DNA of 36,750 nt from Actinomycetes bacterium (lineage in GTDB: Bacteria; Actinomycetota; Actinomycetes; Streptosporangiales; Streptosporangiaceae). Shown here piece by piece: positions 16,267-25,327 of the stretch (positions within the stretch are counted from its first letter, which is position 1; each line of letters opens with the position of its first letter). The stretch is taken from positions 1 through 36,750 of the forward strand of contig JAJYTW010000019.1 of NCBI GenBank assembly GCA_021792855.1. The letters run 5' to 3'. The position numbers were made by a program, and so were the translations under genes. The notes beneath the pieces are model-generated. The model saw only the letters and a list, made by a program, of their open reading frames with translations. It had not been told where the DNA came from and searched no databases.

Positions 16267-17085
16267 CTAACGCGAATGGGGCTGGCGCCCAGGCTGCGGC
16301 CCGGGACTGCCGCCGCCACCGCGCTCGGCCCTGGTCAGCGCGACGAATCGGCAGCCGACGTTGTCGAAGACGCACCCCGTCGGCCACCGCGGCCGGCCGA
16401 TGCCGAAGATCACCAGCTTGGCCTGCCTACCGTCGGACCGCGCCCACTGCATCGGCGCGCCGCGCACCACGACCGTTCCCGTGCCGTCGACGTGCCAACC
16501 CATGGCGCCGGCTATCCACGTGACCCGGGTGCCGGGCAGCCGGAATCGAAGGTTCCACGGCGTCAGCCGGGCGTTGGCAACGATCACGATCAGGGCCAGG
16601 AATAGGTGTCCCGCGTCGCGCGCGCCCGCAGCGTAGTTCGGCAGCCGGCCGTAGTGCAGCGTCGCTACCGGGCCCGGCGGCAGGGTCGGCGTCCCGCTCG
16701 ACGCGGCGGGCACCCGGGACGGTGCGAGCCGCGCCCGGCCGCTCGGCAGCCCGGCCCCGGCAGTGCTCGCCGGCGGGACTGTCGGCGCCGGGCACATATC
16801 CGTGGCGCACACCCTGCTGGTCGCCTGCGGGAAGGTCAGCGCGGCATCGGGCATGACCAGGCTCAGCGAAGCCGCCGTGAGCAGTCCCACGGCCATCGCG
16901 AACCACGGTGTCATCAGAACCCCGCCGAGGGCCCGGCGGTACTCCTGGCGCCGTCCGGCCCGGAGCGCGGCCGCCGTGGACGCCACAGGGTCCGGCCCGC
17001 TGGCGCGCGCGACGACATCCCGCGCCGCCGACTGACCATGTCGCGGCGCCCGGTGACGTGGGCGGCTGTGCCTTCGATGCAGCAT
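16267..17085 (-). CDS. Membrane-anchored protein with possible CBM2-like C-terminal domain
   Basis: A 272-aa protein not matched to a named gene. The ATG at 17085 has a TATAAC hexamer ending 7 nt upstream, so it may be leaderless. Layout: basic/proline N-terminus with [11 protein letters not shown] just before one hydrophobic segment (residues about 60-79); a Pro/Ala/Thr/Ser-rich linker containing two cysteines (93, 98); and a globular C-terminal domain (about 155-250). That domain's pattern is W[13 protein letters not shown], then GTGTVVVRG, then [10 protein letters not shown]...PTGC with cysteines at 238 and 245. It resembles the beta-sandwich pattern of family 2 carbohydrate-binding modules (inference from pattern only). 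The orientation suggests a cytoplasmic N-terminus and an exported domain. It sits between thiD and thiL, with no evident link to thiamine. A secreted cell-envelope protein is an alternative. Confidence 0.7.
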   Translation of the reverse strand: MLHRRHSRPRHRAPRHGQSAARDVVARASGPDPVASTAAALRAGRRQEYRRALGGVLMTPWFAMAVGLLTAASLSLVMPDAALTFPQATSRVCATDMCPAPTVPPASTAGAGLPSGRARLAPSRVPAASSGTPTLPPGPVATLHYGRLPNYAAGARDAGHLFLALIVIVANARLTPWNLRFRLPGTRVTWIAGAMGWHVDGTGTVVVRGAPMQWARSDGRQAKLVIFGIGRPRWPTGCVFDNVGCRFVALTRAERGGGGSPGPQPGRQPHSR

Positions 17086-17092
17086 CAGTGCG

Positions 17093-17098
17093 GTTATA
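17093..17098 (-). promoter_or_regulatory. Candidate -10 element for leaderless expression of the CBM2-like gene
   Basis: TATAAC on the minus strand, exactly 7 nt before the ATG at 17085, would place transcription start at or next to the A of the start codon. No Shine-Dalgarno is present. No convincing -35 was seen. The surrounding 17100-17170 stretch is markedly AT-richer than neighbouring DNA. Confidence 0.45.
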
Positions 17099-17175
17099 CC
17101 AAGCGGCACCGATGATTGGGAGATGACATTCAGAAATGGTTCTGTTACCAAGAGTGATTTCCGCGCAGAGTAACC

Positions 17176-18198
17176 TCACCGTGGGAAATGTTCCCACCCG
17201 CCACTGGCCGCCCAGGTTCGCCCGTCGAGCGTGACTCCGCTGCCGGGCCAGGCCGAGCCGATCACAGTCCAGCCTGGCGGCACCGCGTGGTCCGGGGGGA
17301 ACGTCGCGGCCAGGGCGTGATCGTCGCCGCCGGCCAGCACCCACGATATCCAGTCCGGCGCGCCGATCGCAGCGGCCGCCGCCTGCAGCGCAGCGGGCCG
17401 GGCCAGCGGTGCGGCGGCGGCGCGGTCCGCCGAGATGTCCAGGCTCACCCCGCTCGCCCCGGCCAGATGCGCCAGGTCGGCGATCAGGCCGTCGCTTATG
17501 TCGATCAGTGCCGTGGCGCCGGCCTGCGCCGCCTGCGGTCCCGCCAGGTACGGGGGGTCGGGCGCCCGGTACGCGCCGAGCAGGCCGGCCAGGTCGGGGC
17601 GGTCGAGCAGAACGGGCCCGGCCCGGCCGGCCCGGACCGCCTCGAGCAGTGCGAGGCCCGCCGCCGCCGATCCGAGCGTTCCGGTCGCCGCGACGACGTC
17701 CCCGGCCCGCGCCCCCGCCCTGGTGACCGGCGGCGAGCCTGCCAGATCCCCGAGTGCCGTCACCGCCAGCATGACCAGGTCGGCGCCGCTGATATCGCCC
17801 CCGGCGACCGCGGCCCCGACCCTCGCGCACTCTCCGGCGATGCCGTCCACGACGGCCAGAGCCCAGTCCACCGGAAGATCGCCGGGCAGGGCCATCGCGA
17901 CCAGAAGTCCGGTCGGCCGGGCGCCCATCGCGGCCACGTCGGCGAGATTCCTGGCGGCGGCCCGCCGCCCGATGTCAGCGGCCGCGGACCAGTCCCGGCG
18001 GAAGTGCCTGCCCTCGATGAGCATGTCGGTGGTCGCGACCACGCGCCCGTCCGGCGCCCGCAGCACGGCAGCGTCGTCGCCGGCCCCGAGGATCAGGTCC
18101 GGACCGCCCGGCAGCCGTTCCGCTATGGCGGCGATCAGGCCAAACTCGCCAAGTTCCGCGATCGTGATGACGGCCTCCCGCCGGCTCTGGCCGGTCAC
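17176..18198 (-). CDS. thiL: Thiamine-monophosphate kinase
   Basis: Phosphorylates TMP to the coenzyme TPP. About 340 aa from GTG 18198; in-frame GTG codons at 18201 and 18249 are alternatives. Typical motifs: ELGEFGLIAAIAERL at the N-terminus, the ATP/Mg loop LGAGDDAAVL, a TTDMLIEGRHFRRDW segment, AGGDISGADL, and DISDGLIADLAHLAG. It lies 90 bp upstream of the unassigned membrane gene and is divergent from the RAM-domain gene. Confidence 0.94.
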   Translation of the reverse strand: MTGQSRREAVITIAELGEFGLIAAIAERLPGGPDLILGAGDDAAVLRAPDGRVVATTDMLIEGRHFRRDWSAAADIGRRAAARNLADVAAMGARPTGLLVAMALPGDLPVDWALAVVDGIAGECARVGAAVAGGDISGADLVMLAVTALGDLAGSPPVTRAGARAGDVVAATGTLGSAAAGLALLEAVRAGRAGPVLLDRPDLAGLLGAYRAPDPPYLAGPQAAQAGATALIDISDGLIADLAHLAGASGVSLDISADRAAAAPLARPAALQAAAAAIGAPDWISWVLAGGDDHALAATFPPDHAVPPGWTVIGSAWPGSGVTLDGRTWAASGGWEHFPR

Positions 18199-18305
18199 CA
18201 CGCCGGCCTGTCCGCGACTGCCGGAACGGCCGGCGCTAGCCTGTCGCACCGGCTGACGGTCCCTACGGTAGCGTTGCCGTCACAATGCTGACCGGGAGGG
18301 CGGAC

Positions 18306-18539
18306 ATGGTTCACGCTTACATCCTCGTCCAGACCGAGGTCGGGAGAGCCGCCGAGGTCGCGTCGGCGATCGAAGGCATTCCCGGCGTAACTCAGGCCGA
18401 GGACGTCACTGGCCCGTACGACGTGATCGTGCGCGCCGAGGCCGACAACGTAGACGACCTGGGCAAGCTGGTGGTGGCCAGGATCCAGTCCGTGGTCGGC
18501 ATCACCCGCACGCTCACCTGCCCGATCGTCCACATCTAG
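18306..18539 (+). CDS. Stand-alone Lrp/AsnC ligand-binding (RAM) domain protein
   Basis: 77 aa starting at ATG 18306 with a GGGAGGG site about 7 nt upstream. The whole protein is one RAM/AsnC C-terminal fold: VHAYILVQTEVG, then IPGVTQAEDVTGPYDVIVRAEA, and TRTLTCPIVHI at the end (the middle run begins IPGVTQAEDVTGPYDVIVRA). The DNA-binding helix-turn-helix half of Lrp is absent. Such stand-alone domains form oligomeric rings that bind amino acids and could modulate full-length Lrp regulators. It is divergent from thiL and convergent with cofC, which is a recurring neighbourhood in actinomycetes (from memory). The ligand is unknown. Confidence 0.92.
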   Translation: MVHAYILVQTEVGRAAEVASAIEGIPGVTQAEDVTGPYDVIVRAEADNVDDLGKLVVARIQSVVGITRTLTCPIVHI

Positions 18540-18546
18540 CCGGGCG

Positions 18547-18588
18547 TGACTGCGGCCTGGTGCGGCTAGCCGGACCAGGCCGCAGTCA
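18547..18588. terminator. Bidirectional terminator shared by the RAM gene and cofC
   Basis: Perfect 15-bp arms TGACTGCGGCCTGGT (18547-18561) and ACCAGGCCGCAGTCA (18574-18588) with a 12-nt loop. The cofC stop codon (18566-18568) lies in the loop, and the right arm encodes the last CofC residues (LTAAWSG). The hairpin therefore overlaps coding sequence. Confidence 0.85.
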
Positions 18589-19198
18589 GCGGGCCGAGTC
18601 CGATGGCTGCCGCGCGCCGCAGGTCGGCGAGGGTGTCCACGTCGCGCCGCAGGCCGCTATCGACCGGCCAGATCAGCTCGGTTGCCCCGGAGCGCCGGTG
18701 CCGGTCGCGCGACATCGGCCCGAACTGGGGGTCGAATTCGGCTTCCGGCCGGGCCGCGTACAGCGTCGTCCCGGTCCCGGCGGCATCGGGGACGAAGGCC
18801 CGGTCGGTGGCAGCGGCCGCCGTCAGCGCGCCGGCCAGGTCGCCCGGCGCGAGCGCCGGCAGGTCGGCCGTGAGCGCGGCCCGGCCGTGACCTGGCCGGC
18901 GGCCGGCCGCATGCTCGGCCCCCGCGATCAGCGCCGGGTTCAGCCCGGCTCGCGGCAGGTCAGGTATTGCCTCGGCGCCGAGATCCTGGGCGGTGGCCCG
19001 CACCAGCGGATCGTCGGTGACGACCACGACCGCCGCCACCAGGTCGCAACGGACGGCCGCGGCTACCGTGTCGGCGGCCATCGCGAGCGCAAGCGCCCGC
19101 CGGTCTGGGTCGGGCAGTTCGGCTAGCCGTGACTTCGCGTGGGCAAGCTGCTTAACGGGAATCACCACCGACCAGGCCAGCAAGGTATCGGGTGCCAT
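18566..19198 (-). CDS. cofC: Phosphoenolpyruvate/2-phospholactate guanylyltransferase (F420 synthesis)
   Basis: Activates phosphoenolpyruvate or 2-phospholactate with GTP for coenzyme F420 synthesis; the actinobacterial homologue is also called FbiD. 210 aa from ATG 19198. Visible: LAWSVVIPVKQLAHAKSRL at the N-terminus (nucleotide-binding), VVVVTDDPLVRATA, ALTADLPALAPGDL, and a FDPQFGPMSRDRH region near the substrate site. It is divergent from plsC with a 75-bp gap and convergent with the RAM-domain gene. Which phospho-substrate is used cannot be told from sequence alone. Its presence supports an F420-producing actinomycete. Confidence 0.9.
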   Translation of the reverse strand: MAPDTLLAWSVVIPVKQLAHAKSRLAELPDPDRRALALAMAADTVAAAVRCDLVAAVVVVTDDPLVRATAQDLGAEAIPDLPRAGLNPALIAGAEHAAGRRPGHGRAALTADLPALAPGDLAGALTAAAATDRAFVPDAAGTGTTLYAARPEAEFDPQFGPMSRDRHRRSGATELIWPVDSGLRRDVDTLADLRRAAAIGLGPLTAAWSG

Positions 19199-19273
19199 AA
19201 CATCCGATCTTGCCCCGACACTGGTCCGGGTGAGCGAGCAGACTGGCACCATGAGGTGCGGGAGAGTGCACAG

Positions 19274-20122
19274 ATGAGCAAGCGCGCGGACGGCAGCTAC
19301 TCGAACGCCTGGCGCAACGTGTCGAAGATCATCCTGCGCCCGACGATCCGGGCGCTGATGAAGCACGACTGGCGGGGCCAGGAGAACTTCCCGCAGACCG
19401 GCGGCGCCATCGTCGCGGTCAACCACCTGTCCTACGCGGACGTGCTCGCCGTCTCGCTGTTCTGCGACCAGGCCGGCCGGTACCCCACCTTCCTGGCGAA
19501 ATCCTCGCTCTTCGACGTCAAGGTGCTCGGGTACCTGATGACCAGATTCGGCCAGTTGCCGGTGCACCGCGGCCAGGCAGACGCTGCCCTGGTGCTCAGG
19601 GACGCCGAGATCGGCCTCCGGAACGGCGCGTGCGTCATCTTCTACCCCGAGGGCACCGTCACCCGCGATCCCGACCTGTGGCCGATGGTCTCTCGGACCG
19701 GGGTGGCCAGGCTGGCTCTGACGACCGGGGTCCCGGTGATCCCGGTCGCGCACTGGGGGGCACAGGACATCCTGCCGTACGGCAGTTTCCGGCCGCGTCT
19801 GCTGCCGCGCAAGACCGTGCATGTCATCGCCGGACCGCCGGTCGACCTGGCCGAGTTCGAGGGCAAGCCGCTCGACAACGCGACGCTCCGCGCGGCGACC
19901 GACAAGATCATGGCCCAGGTCACCGCGCAGCTCGGCACGCTGCGCGGTGAGGTCCCGCCGGAGAAGCCGTACCATCCCGCGGTTGCCCGCCGGCAGCTAC
20001 GCCAGCTTGCCCGGCAGCAGGCCGCCGGCCAGGCGGGCGCCGCGTCGGCCGAGGATCCGGGCGCCGCCGCGGACGGGACCGCGGGCACGCGTACCGAGCC
20101 AGGCGAGGAAGCCGGGCCGTGA
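19274..20122 (+). CDS. plsC: 1-acyl-sn-glycerol-3-phosphate acyltransferase family protein
   Basis: Membrane-associated phospholipid acyltransferase of the PlsC/LPLAT type. 282 aa from ATG 19274, preceded by GGAG. The H(X4)D catalytic motif is NHLSYAD (H51, D56) and the substrate-binding FYPEGTVTR is at about 123-131. A positively charged C-terminal region with Ala/Gln/Gly-rich tail follows. Its stop overlaps the gpsA start as GTGA. Coupling to gpsA, which makes glycerol-3-phosphate, fits a phosphatidic acid synthesis role. The exact acyl acceptor is inferred. Confidence 0.9.
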   Translation: MSKRADGSYSNAWRNVSKIILRPTIRALMKHDWRGQENFPQTGGAIVAVNHLSYADVLAVSLFCDQAGRYPTFLAKSSLFDVKVLGYLMTRFGQLPVHRGQADAALVLRDAEIGLRNGACVIFYPEGTVTRDPDLWPMVSRTGVARLALTTGVPVIPVAHWGAQDILPYGSFRPRLLPRKTVHVIAGPPVDLAEFEGKPLDNATLRAATDKIMAQVTAQLGTLRGEVPPEKPYHPAVARRQLRQLARQQAAGQAGAASAEDPGAAADGTAGTRTEPGEEAGP

Positions 20123-21123
20123 CGACCGCCGTGATGGGGGGCGGAACGTGGGGCACCACGTTCGCCCAGGTGCTGTGCGACGCGGGGACCGATACCGTGC
20201 TGTGGTGCCGCGGGCCGGACCAGGCCGCTCGGATACTGGCCAGCCGACAGAACACGGACTACCTCCCGGGTACGACGCTTCCCGACGCTCTCGGCGTCAC
20301 CGCCGATCCGCGGGTCGCCATGGACGGCGCCGACACCGTGGTCTTCGCGGTCCCCTCGCAGAGCCTGCGGGAGAACCTGGAGCGCTGGGCCCCGCTGATC
20401 CCGCCGGGCGCGACGCTGGTGAGCCTGATCAAGGGCATCGAACTACGGACTCACAAGCGGATGACCGAGGTGATCGCCGAAGTGACCGGCCGGCCCGCCG
20501 GCCAGATCGCCGTCATCACCGGCCCGAACCTGGCCCATGAGATCGCCGAGCGGCAATACGCGGCGACCGTCGTCGCCTGCACCAACCCGGACACCGCCGA
20601 GCGGCTCCAGCGTGCCTGCCACACCAGCTACTTCCGCCCGTACACGAACCCCGACGTCATCGGCTGCGAGCTTGGCGGCTCGGTGAAGAACGTGATCGCG
20701 CTGGCGGTCGGGATCGCCGTCGGGATGGGCCTGGGCGACAACACCCGGGCGATGCTGATCACCCGCGGCCTGGCCGAGACCGCCCGCCTGGGCGCCGCAC
20801 TCGGCGCGGACCAGCACACCTTCGCCGGGCTGGCGGGGATGGGAGATCTGGTCGCGACCTGCTCCTCCCCGCTGTCCAGGAACAGGACCTTTGGGGAGAA
20901 GCTTGGCCGAGGCGTCCCGATGGCTGAGGTTATGGCCAATACTAATCAGGTGGCCGAAGGCGTGAAATCATCGAAATCCGTACTTGAGCTGGCGGCAAGC
21001 CGCTCGGTTGAGATGCCGATCACCGAGGTGGTCGCGGCGGTCATGTACGACGGCCTGGACGTCGGTGAAGCGGCCCAGATGCTCGCCAGCCGCTCAGCAA
21101 AGCCGGAGCGTTATGGCGTCTGA
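20119..21123 (+). CDS. gpsA: Glycerol-3-phosphate dehydrogenase [NAD(P)+]
   Basis: Reduces dihydroxyacetone phosphate to glycerol-3-phosphate for phospholipid synthesis. 334 aa. The GTG start at 20119 overlaps the plsC stop. Rossmann motif [10 protein letters not shown] at the N-terminus, [27 protein letters not shown], catalytic-lysine region [18 protein letters not shown] and [12 protein letters not shown] are all present. The terminal 11 nt overlap the next gene, whose ribosome binding site lies inside gpsA. Confidence 0.97.
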   Translation: MTTAVMGGGTWGTTFAQVLCDAGTDTVLWCRGPDQAARILASRQNTDYLPGTTLPDALGVTADPRVAMDGADTVVFAVPSQSLRENLERWAPLIPPGATLVSLIKGIELRTHKRMTEVIAEVTGRPAGQIAVITGPNLAHEIAERQYAATVVACTNPDTAERLQRACHTSYFRPYTNPDVIGCELGGSVKNVIALAVGIAVGMGLGDNTRAMLITRGLAETARLGAALGADQHTFAGLAGMGDLVATCSSPLSRNRTFGEKLGRGVPMAEVMANTNQVAEGVKSSKSVLELAASRSVEMPITEVVAAVMYDGLDVGEAAQMLASRSAKPERYGV

Positions 21124-23569
21124 CCGATGGCCTCGGCCGCAGGACCGACGCGGCAATGACGCGCCCCGGTCCCGGTCCAGGTCCCGTTCCCCCCGAAACG
21201 CGAGCGCACAGCGCTCGGACGACTTCTGGTCCGAGGACTCATCGACCGACGCGTCCTGGCCTGATGATCTGCGGTCCGATGACTCCTGGCCCGGCCAGTC
21301 CTGGCCGCAGGACGACAAGCCCGCCGTTCGCCGACCGGATTCCTGGCCGGACGTGGAGGTACCCGATGACTCATCCTCCTGGCGTGCCGAGCGATCCTGG
21401 CCCTCCGAGCGGAACCTGGAAGACTCCTGGCCCGAGGACCACTGGGGCGAGGGCTCCTGGCCGCGGGACGGCCTAGGTTCCGGCCACGGCGGACGTGGCT
21501 CCGGCCGTGCGAGTACGGGCTCGGCCAGTTCGGGTTCCGGCAGTTCCGGCGCCAGCGGGCGATCCAGCCAGGGCGGCCGGGCCACGGGGTCGGCCAGAGA
21601 TGCCGATCGCGGTGCGGATGCCGATCGCCGCGGCGGAACCACGCGACGGCCCGCCGCCGATCGCTGGCCCGAGGACGATCCCCGGCAACCGGACGACTCG
21701 TACCGGGCGGGCGGCCGCGCCGACACAGGCCGTCGTCAGGGCCGCCCGCCTGGCGGACAGGCTGGCGGCGACCCGCTTGGAACCGACCCCGGCATCACCG
21801 ACCCCAGAGACCCCAGGCTGGCGACCGATCCGCGGCTGGCGCCGGACCCGCGGCTTCAGGCCGGACCGAGGCACGAACCGGACCCGCAACTGCGGGCCGA
21901 CCCGCGATACGAGCCGGACCCCAGGCTCGGCCCGCCCGCATGGCGCTCGGACAGCAGGGCGACCGGCCGACGGCCGGACAACCCCCGGCCATCCTCGATG
22001 CCACCGCCCGCCGACCTGCCTGGCCGGCCGGGGCCGTTGCGGGCGATCGAAGCGCCGCACGCCACGGACCAGGGCCGACGGCCGGAACTGCCGCACGCCG
22101 CTGATCCGCTTCCCGGTACCCAACCGCCGCGCGCCGCGCGGCAGCCGGAGTCCTCCCCGTACCCGGCCCAGCCAGGGAGCTACCCGGCCGGGGCAGCCCG
22201 CGGCGCCCAGTCACCCCTGCGACCGGTCCCAGGTCCGCCTGCGTCCTCCCGGCAGGCTGCCCAGAGCGCGGTGCCACCCGGGCCGGCCGTGCCGGGCTCG
22301 CCGGCAGGTCTCAGCCACACCGCCGCAGCCCAGCCCGGGCCGCTTGAGCAGGCGCGCCGGCCTGGCGAGAACACCCGGTCCGTGCACCTGCCGCCGCCAC
22401 CGCAGGTGCCCCAGCGGTCCCTAACCACGCCCATCTATCGCACCGCCGCGTTCGCGTTCTCCTCCAGCGCTGAGTACGCGTCGGTGCTGGCCGACGGCAC
22501 GTCGGGGTTCAGCTACAGCCGGATCGATAACCCCACGGTGGAGGCGTTCTGCTCGGCCGTGGCATCGCTGGAGGGCGTGAACCTCGCCTATCAGGTCAGC
22601 GCCCAGGCGTTCGCCTCGGGCATGGCCGCGATCTCGACCGTGTTCTGGGCGTTCTGCCGGGCCGGGACCCGCGTGGTCGCGCCGACCGCCCTCTACGGCG
22701 GTACGTACAGCTTCCTCCGCAACGTGGCCGCCAACTTCGGCGTGCACACCGAGTTCGTCGACATGACTGACCTGGCCCAGGTGCACGCCGCGCTGCAGCC
22801 GGGAACCTCGATCGTGTACACGGAGACGCTGGCGAATCCCACCGTCGCAGTCGCCGACCTCGCCGCGCTGTCCCGGCTGGCGCACGAGGCCGGGGCGCTG
22901 CTGGTGGTGGACTCCACCCTGGCCCCGCCGGTGATCTGCCGGCCGCTTGAGCACGGGGCTGATCTCGTGCTGCACTCGGCCACCAAGTACTTCGGCGGTC
23001 ACTCCGACGTCACCGGCGGTGTGGTCACCGGGCACCCGGAACTGATCGCCGCCATCCGGCGGACCCGGATCGACACCGGCGGCTCGCTCGGCCCGGACGA
23101 CTCCTACCTGCTCCGGCGCGGCCTGGAGACCCTGCCGCTGCGGGTCAGGCGGCAGAGCGCCACTGCCCAGATGTTCGCCGCCGCCCTGGCCAGGCATCCC
23201 GCCGTGCGCACGGTCTACTACCCCGGCCTCGCCGACCATCCCGGCCACGAGATCGCCCGGCGTCAGTTCGACGCCGGGCCGGAGGGCACCAGGTTCGGCG
23301 CAATCGTCACGGTTGCGCCCTATGGCGGCCGGGAGGCCGGTCAGGCGTTCGCCGATCGTCTCCGGCTTGCCAGCGTGGCGACCTCGCTGGGTGGTACCCA
23401 TACCAAGGTCAGCCACGTAGCCTCGACTACGCACCGGCAGCTTGACGACGCGGCGCTGGCCGCGGGCGGCATCGACCCGGCGTCGGTCCGGTTCTCGATT
23501 GGCCTGGAGGACGGCGAGGACCTGCTGGCCGACGCGATGGCCGCGCTTGACTCGCTCGGCCGGCGCTAG
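21113..23569 (+). CDS. PLP-dependent trans-sulfuration enzyme with a disordered N-terminal extension of about 425 residues
   Basis: An 818-aa protein. The catalytic half (about 427-818) is a Cys/Met-metabolism PLP enzyme (cystathionine gamma-synthase / methionine gamma-lyase type): PIYRTAAF at about 440, [17 protein letters not shown], and Schiff-base Lys625 in HSATKYFGG. Typical family members are about 390-440 aa. ATG 21113 has GGAG 6 nt upstream and overlaps the gpsA stop by 11 nt. The extension has an SR tract (20-28), seven SWP motifs in an acidic Asp/Glu/Ser background (48-117), a Gly/Ser stretch (121-160), DPR repeats (230-272) and a long Pro/Ala-rich stretch. Codon third positions are GC-rich throughout. 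An internal GTG at 22382 could give a conventional-length form. The substrate is not determined. Confidence 0.9.
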   Translation: MASDRWPRPQDRRGNDAPRSRSRSRSPRNASAQRSDDFWSEDSSTDASWPDDLRSDDSWPGQSWPQDDKPAVRRPDSWPDVEVPDDSSSWRAERSWPSERNLEDSWPEDHWGEGSWPRDGLGSGHGGRGSGRASTGSASSGSGSSGASGRSSQGGRATGSARDADRGADADRRGGTTRRPAADRWPEDDPRQPDDSYRAGGRADTGRRQGRPPGGQAGGDPLGTDPGITDPRDPRLATDPRLAPDPRLQAGPRHEPDPQLRADPRYEPDPRLGPPAWRSDSRATGRRPDNPRPSSMPPPADLPGRPGPLRAIEAPHATDQGRRPELPHAADPLPGTQPPRAARQPESSPYPAQPGSYPAGAARGAQSPLRPVPGPPASSRQAAQSAVPPGPAVPGSPAGLSHTAAAQPGPLEQARRPGENTRSVHLPPPPQVPQRSLTTPIYRTAAFAFSSSAEYASVLADGTSGFSYSRIDNPTVEAFCSAVASLEGVNLAYQVSAQAFASGMAAISTVFWAFCRAGTRVVAPTALYGGTYSFLRNVAANFGVHTEFVDMTDLAQVHAALQPGTSIVYTETLANPTVAVADLAALSRLAHEAGALLVVDSTLAPPVICRPLEHGADLVLHSATKYFGGHSDVTGGVVTGHPELIAAIRRTRIDTGGSLGPDDSYLLRRGLETLPLRVRRQSATAQMFAAALARHPAVRTVYYPGLADHPGHEIARRQFDAGPEGTRFGAIVTVAPYGGREAGQAFADRLRLASVATSLGGTHTKVSHVASTTHRQLDDAALAAGGIDPASVRFSIGLEDGEDLLADAMAALDSLGRR

Positions 23570-23592
23570 ATCACCGCGGACGGGGAGGCACC

Positions 23593-24747
23593 GTGCAGGA
23601 CGAACGTAATACCGGCGACCGCAAGATCCGGGTGGCCGTGGTGTTCGGGGGCCGCGGCCCCGAACATGCCATCTCCTGCCTCGGCGGGGGCAACGTGCTG
23701 CGCGTCATCGACCGGGAGAAGTACGAGGTCATCCCGATCGGGATCAGCACGGAGGGCACCTGGCTCCAGGTCGCCGACGACCCGTCCAGGCTCGCCATCA
23801 CCGGCGGCGAACTACCCACCGTCGACTCGGTCGCCAAGCCAGACGCCCAGGTGGTGCCGTGGGCATTCCAGCCAGGTTCGGCGGTGGTCGCCAGTTCCCC
23901 CGGGCACATCCCGCACGTGCTCGGCGACGTGGATCTGGTGCTGCCGGTGCTGCACGGACCGTACGGCGAGGACGGCACCATCCAGGGCCTGCTGGAGATG
24001 GCGGGCGTGCCCTACGTCGGGGCCGGCGTGCTGGCCAGCGCGGTCAGCATGGACAAGGAGTACATGAAGCTGATCTTCGCCGCGCGCGGACTGCCGGTCG
24101 GACCGCACGCGGTGGTCAGGGAGCAAGACTGGCCGCCGGCCGCCGAGTCGACCGCCGGCCAGCGCCGCCTGGCCGCGGAACTCGACGCCCTCGGCTGGCC
24201 ACTGTTCGTCAAGCCGGCCCGCGGCGGTTCAAGCCTCGGCACCTCTAAGGCACGGGATCCGGGCGAGCTTGCCGAGGCGATCGAACTGGCCCGGCGGTAT
24301 GACCCCAAGGTGCTGGTCGAGGCCGCGATCGACGGCCGGGAGGTCGAGGTCGCCGTCCTGCAGGGCATCGACGGGGCGCCACCGGACACCAGCCTGCCTG
24401 GCGAACTGCGCCTGGACGGCGGCGAGGACTTCTACGACTTCGAGGCCAAGTACCTCGACCAGGCCAGCGGGATGCTCATCCCCGCGCCCATCCCGGCCGC
24501 GGACACGGCGGCCATCCGGGCGATGGCGGCCGATGCCTTCACCGCCGTCTCGGCAGAGGGACTCGCCAGAGTGGACTTTTTCTATGCCGCCGACGGGCAG
24601 ATCCTGATCAACGAGATCAATACATTTCCAGGAATGTCGCCAACATCCTATTTTCAGAAGATGTGGGAGGCTACCGGTCTGCCGTTCCCGGAACTGATCG
24701 ACCGGTTGCTCCAGACCGCCCTGGTCCGACCCCGCGGCCTGCGCTAG
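23593..24747 (+). CDS. ddl: D-alanine--D-alanine ligase
   Basis: ATP-grasp enzyme making the D-Ala-D-Ala peptidoglycan precursor. 384 aa from GTG 23593, with GGGGAGG upstream. Key sites: VVFGGRGPEHAIS (N-terminal substrate Glu), LPVLHGPYGEDGTIQG, VKPARGGSSLGTSKA (ATP lid), the omega-loop FYDFEAKYLD with a Tyr after EAK, and metal-binding INEINTFPGMS. The Tyr in that loop fits a D-Ala rather than a D-lactate ligase (established for the family; alignment position inferred). It is 23 bp after the PLP enzyme and convergent with hup. Confidence 0.96.
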   Translation: MQDERNTGDRKIRVAVVFGGRGPEHAISCLGGGNVLRVIDREKYEVIPIGISTEGTWLQVADDPSRLAITGGELPTVDSVAKPDAQVVPWAFQPGSAVVASSPGHIPHVLGDVDLVLPVLHGPYGEDGTIQGLLEMAGVPYVGAGVLASAVSMDKEYMKLIFAARGLPVGPHAVVREQDWPPAAESTAGQRRLAAELDALGWPLFVKPARGGSSLGTSKARDPGELAEAIELARRYDPKVLVEAAIDGREVEVAVLQGIDGAPPDTSLPGELRLDGGEDFYDFEAKYLDQASGMLIPAPIPAADTAAIRAMAADAFTAVSAEGLARVDFFYAADGQILINEINTFPGMSPTSYFQKMWEATGLPFPELIDRLLQTALVRPRGLR

Positions 24748-24758
24748 CCGGCCCGGAC

Positions 24759-24801
24759 ATGACGGCGGCGGGCGGTGCCCCGCGCCGCCCGCCGCCGTCA
24801 T
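24759..24801. terminator. Bidirectional terminator between ddl and hup
   Basis: Perfect 17-bp stem, arms at 24759-24775 and 24785-24801, with a 9-nt loop. It occupies most of the 58-bp gap between the convergent ddl and hup stops. GC-rich, without a U-tract. Confidence 0.9.
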
Positions 24802-24805
24802 CTGG

Positions 24806-25105
24806 TCACTTCTTGGCCGCGGACGCCTTCTTCTCGCCGTTGACCAGGGCCTTGAAGTCCGCGCCGGGACGGAACTTGGGAACCGAGGTCTTCGGCACCT
24901 TGATCGTCGCGCCGGTGGCCGGGTTCCGCGCGGTACGGGCAGGACGGTCGCTCTTCTCGAATACCCCAAACCCGGTAATCGCTACTTTGTCGCCCTGGGC
25001 GACAGCGCTCTGGATCGTGTCCAGAACCGCGTTCACGGCCTCGGTCGCGGTCTTCTTATCCCCCAACCGGCCCGAAATCGCATCGATCAGGTCGCGCTTG
25101 TTCAT
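24806..25105 (-). CDS. hup: DNA-binding protein HU
   Basis: Nucleoid-associated histone-like protein that bends DNA. 99 aa from ATG 25105, with AGGAG 9 nt upstream. Begins MNKRDLIDAI; the beta-arm carries the ATGATIKVPKTSVPKFRPG segment with its conserved RNP(A)TG, and the protein ends after a short Lys/Ala tail KKASAAKK. Actinobacteria often have a second HU with a long Lys/Ala tail; this is the short form. Its own promoter-like pair lies about 90 bp upstream. Confidence 0.97.
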   Translation of the reverse strand: MNKRDLIDAISGRLGDKKTATEAVNAVLDTIQSAVAQGDKVAITGFGVFEKSDRPARTARNPATGATIKVPKTSVPKFRPGADFKALVNGEKKASAAKK

Positions 25106-25190
25106 TTCCCTCACTCCTGAAGTCCCCATCGGGGAGGCCGCGCGGACCGGGCGCATTACCGCCGGGGTTTCGCGACCTCTGACCTGCCTG

Positions 25191-25219
25191 AAATTAGGCT
25201 ATGCGGCGGCGTCGCACAA
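25191..25219 (-). promoter_or_regulatory. Candidate hup promoter
   Basis: Minus strand: TTGTGC (-35, 25214-25219), 17-bp spacer, TAATTT (-10, fits TANNNT, 25191-25196). The leader to the HU start would be about 80 nt. The upstream 25220-25285 stretch is AT-richer than the window average, which could serve as an UP-like region. Confidence 0.55.
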
Positions 25220-25327
25220 TCACTTACCCAATAAAACGGCCGTGTCGCAACCGCCACTACCAGTAATTCAGTAATAAAAGGTGCCGTCGCGATGCGCAAA
25301 CACCGGCGCCACAGCACCCGGCACCCG

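Noticed and set aside
17131-17144. Small CAGAA-ATGG-TTCTG dyad upstream of the CBM2-like gene
   Set aside because: Short arms, only 5 bp, not linked to a promoter pair.
16427-17830. A 467-codon minus-strand frame across the CBM2-like gene and thiL
   Set aside because: Arg/Gly-rich, crosses two real genes in another frame, no ribosome binding site.
18566-19975. Extension of the cofC frame upstream to 19975
   Set aside because: The upstream part is antisense to plsC; the CofC fold begins at ATG 19198.
21094-22123. Minus-strand frames opposite the PLP enzyme extension
   Set aside because: They mirror the low-complexity extension. The plus strand has the ribosome binding site, coupling to gpsA and continuity with the enzyme domain.
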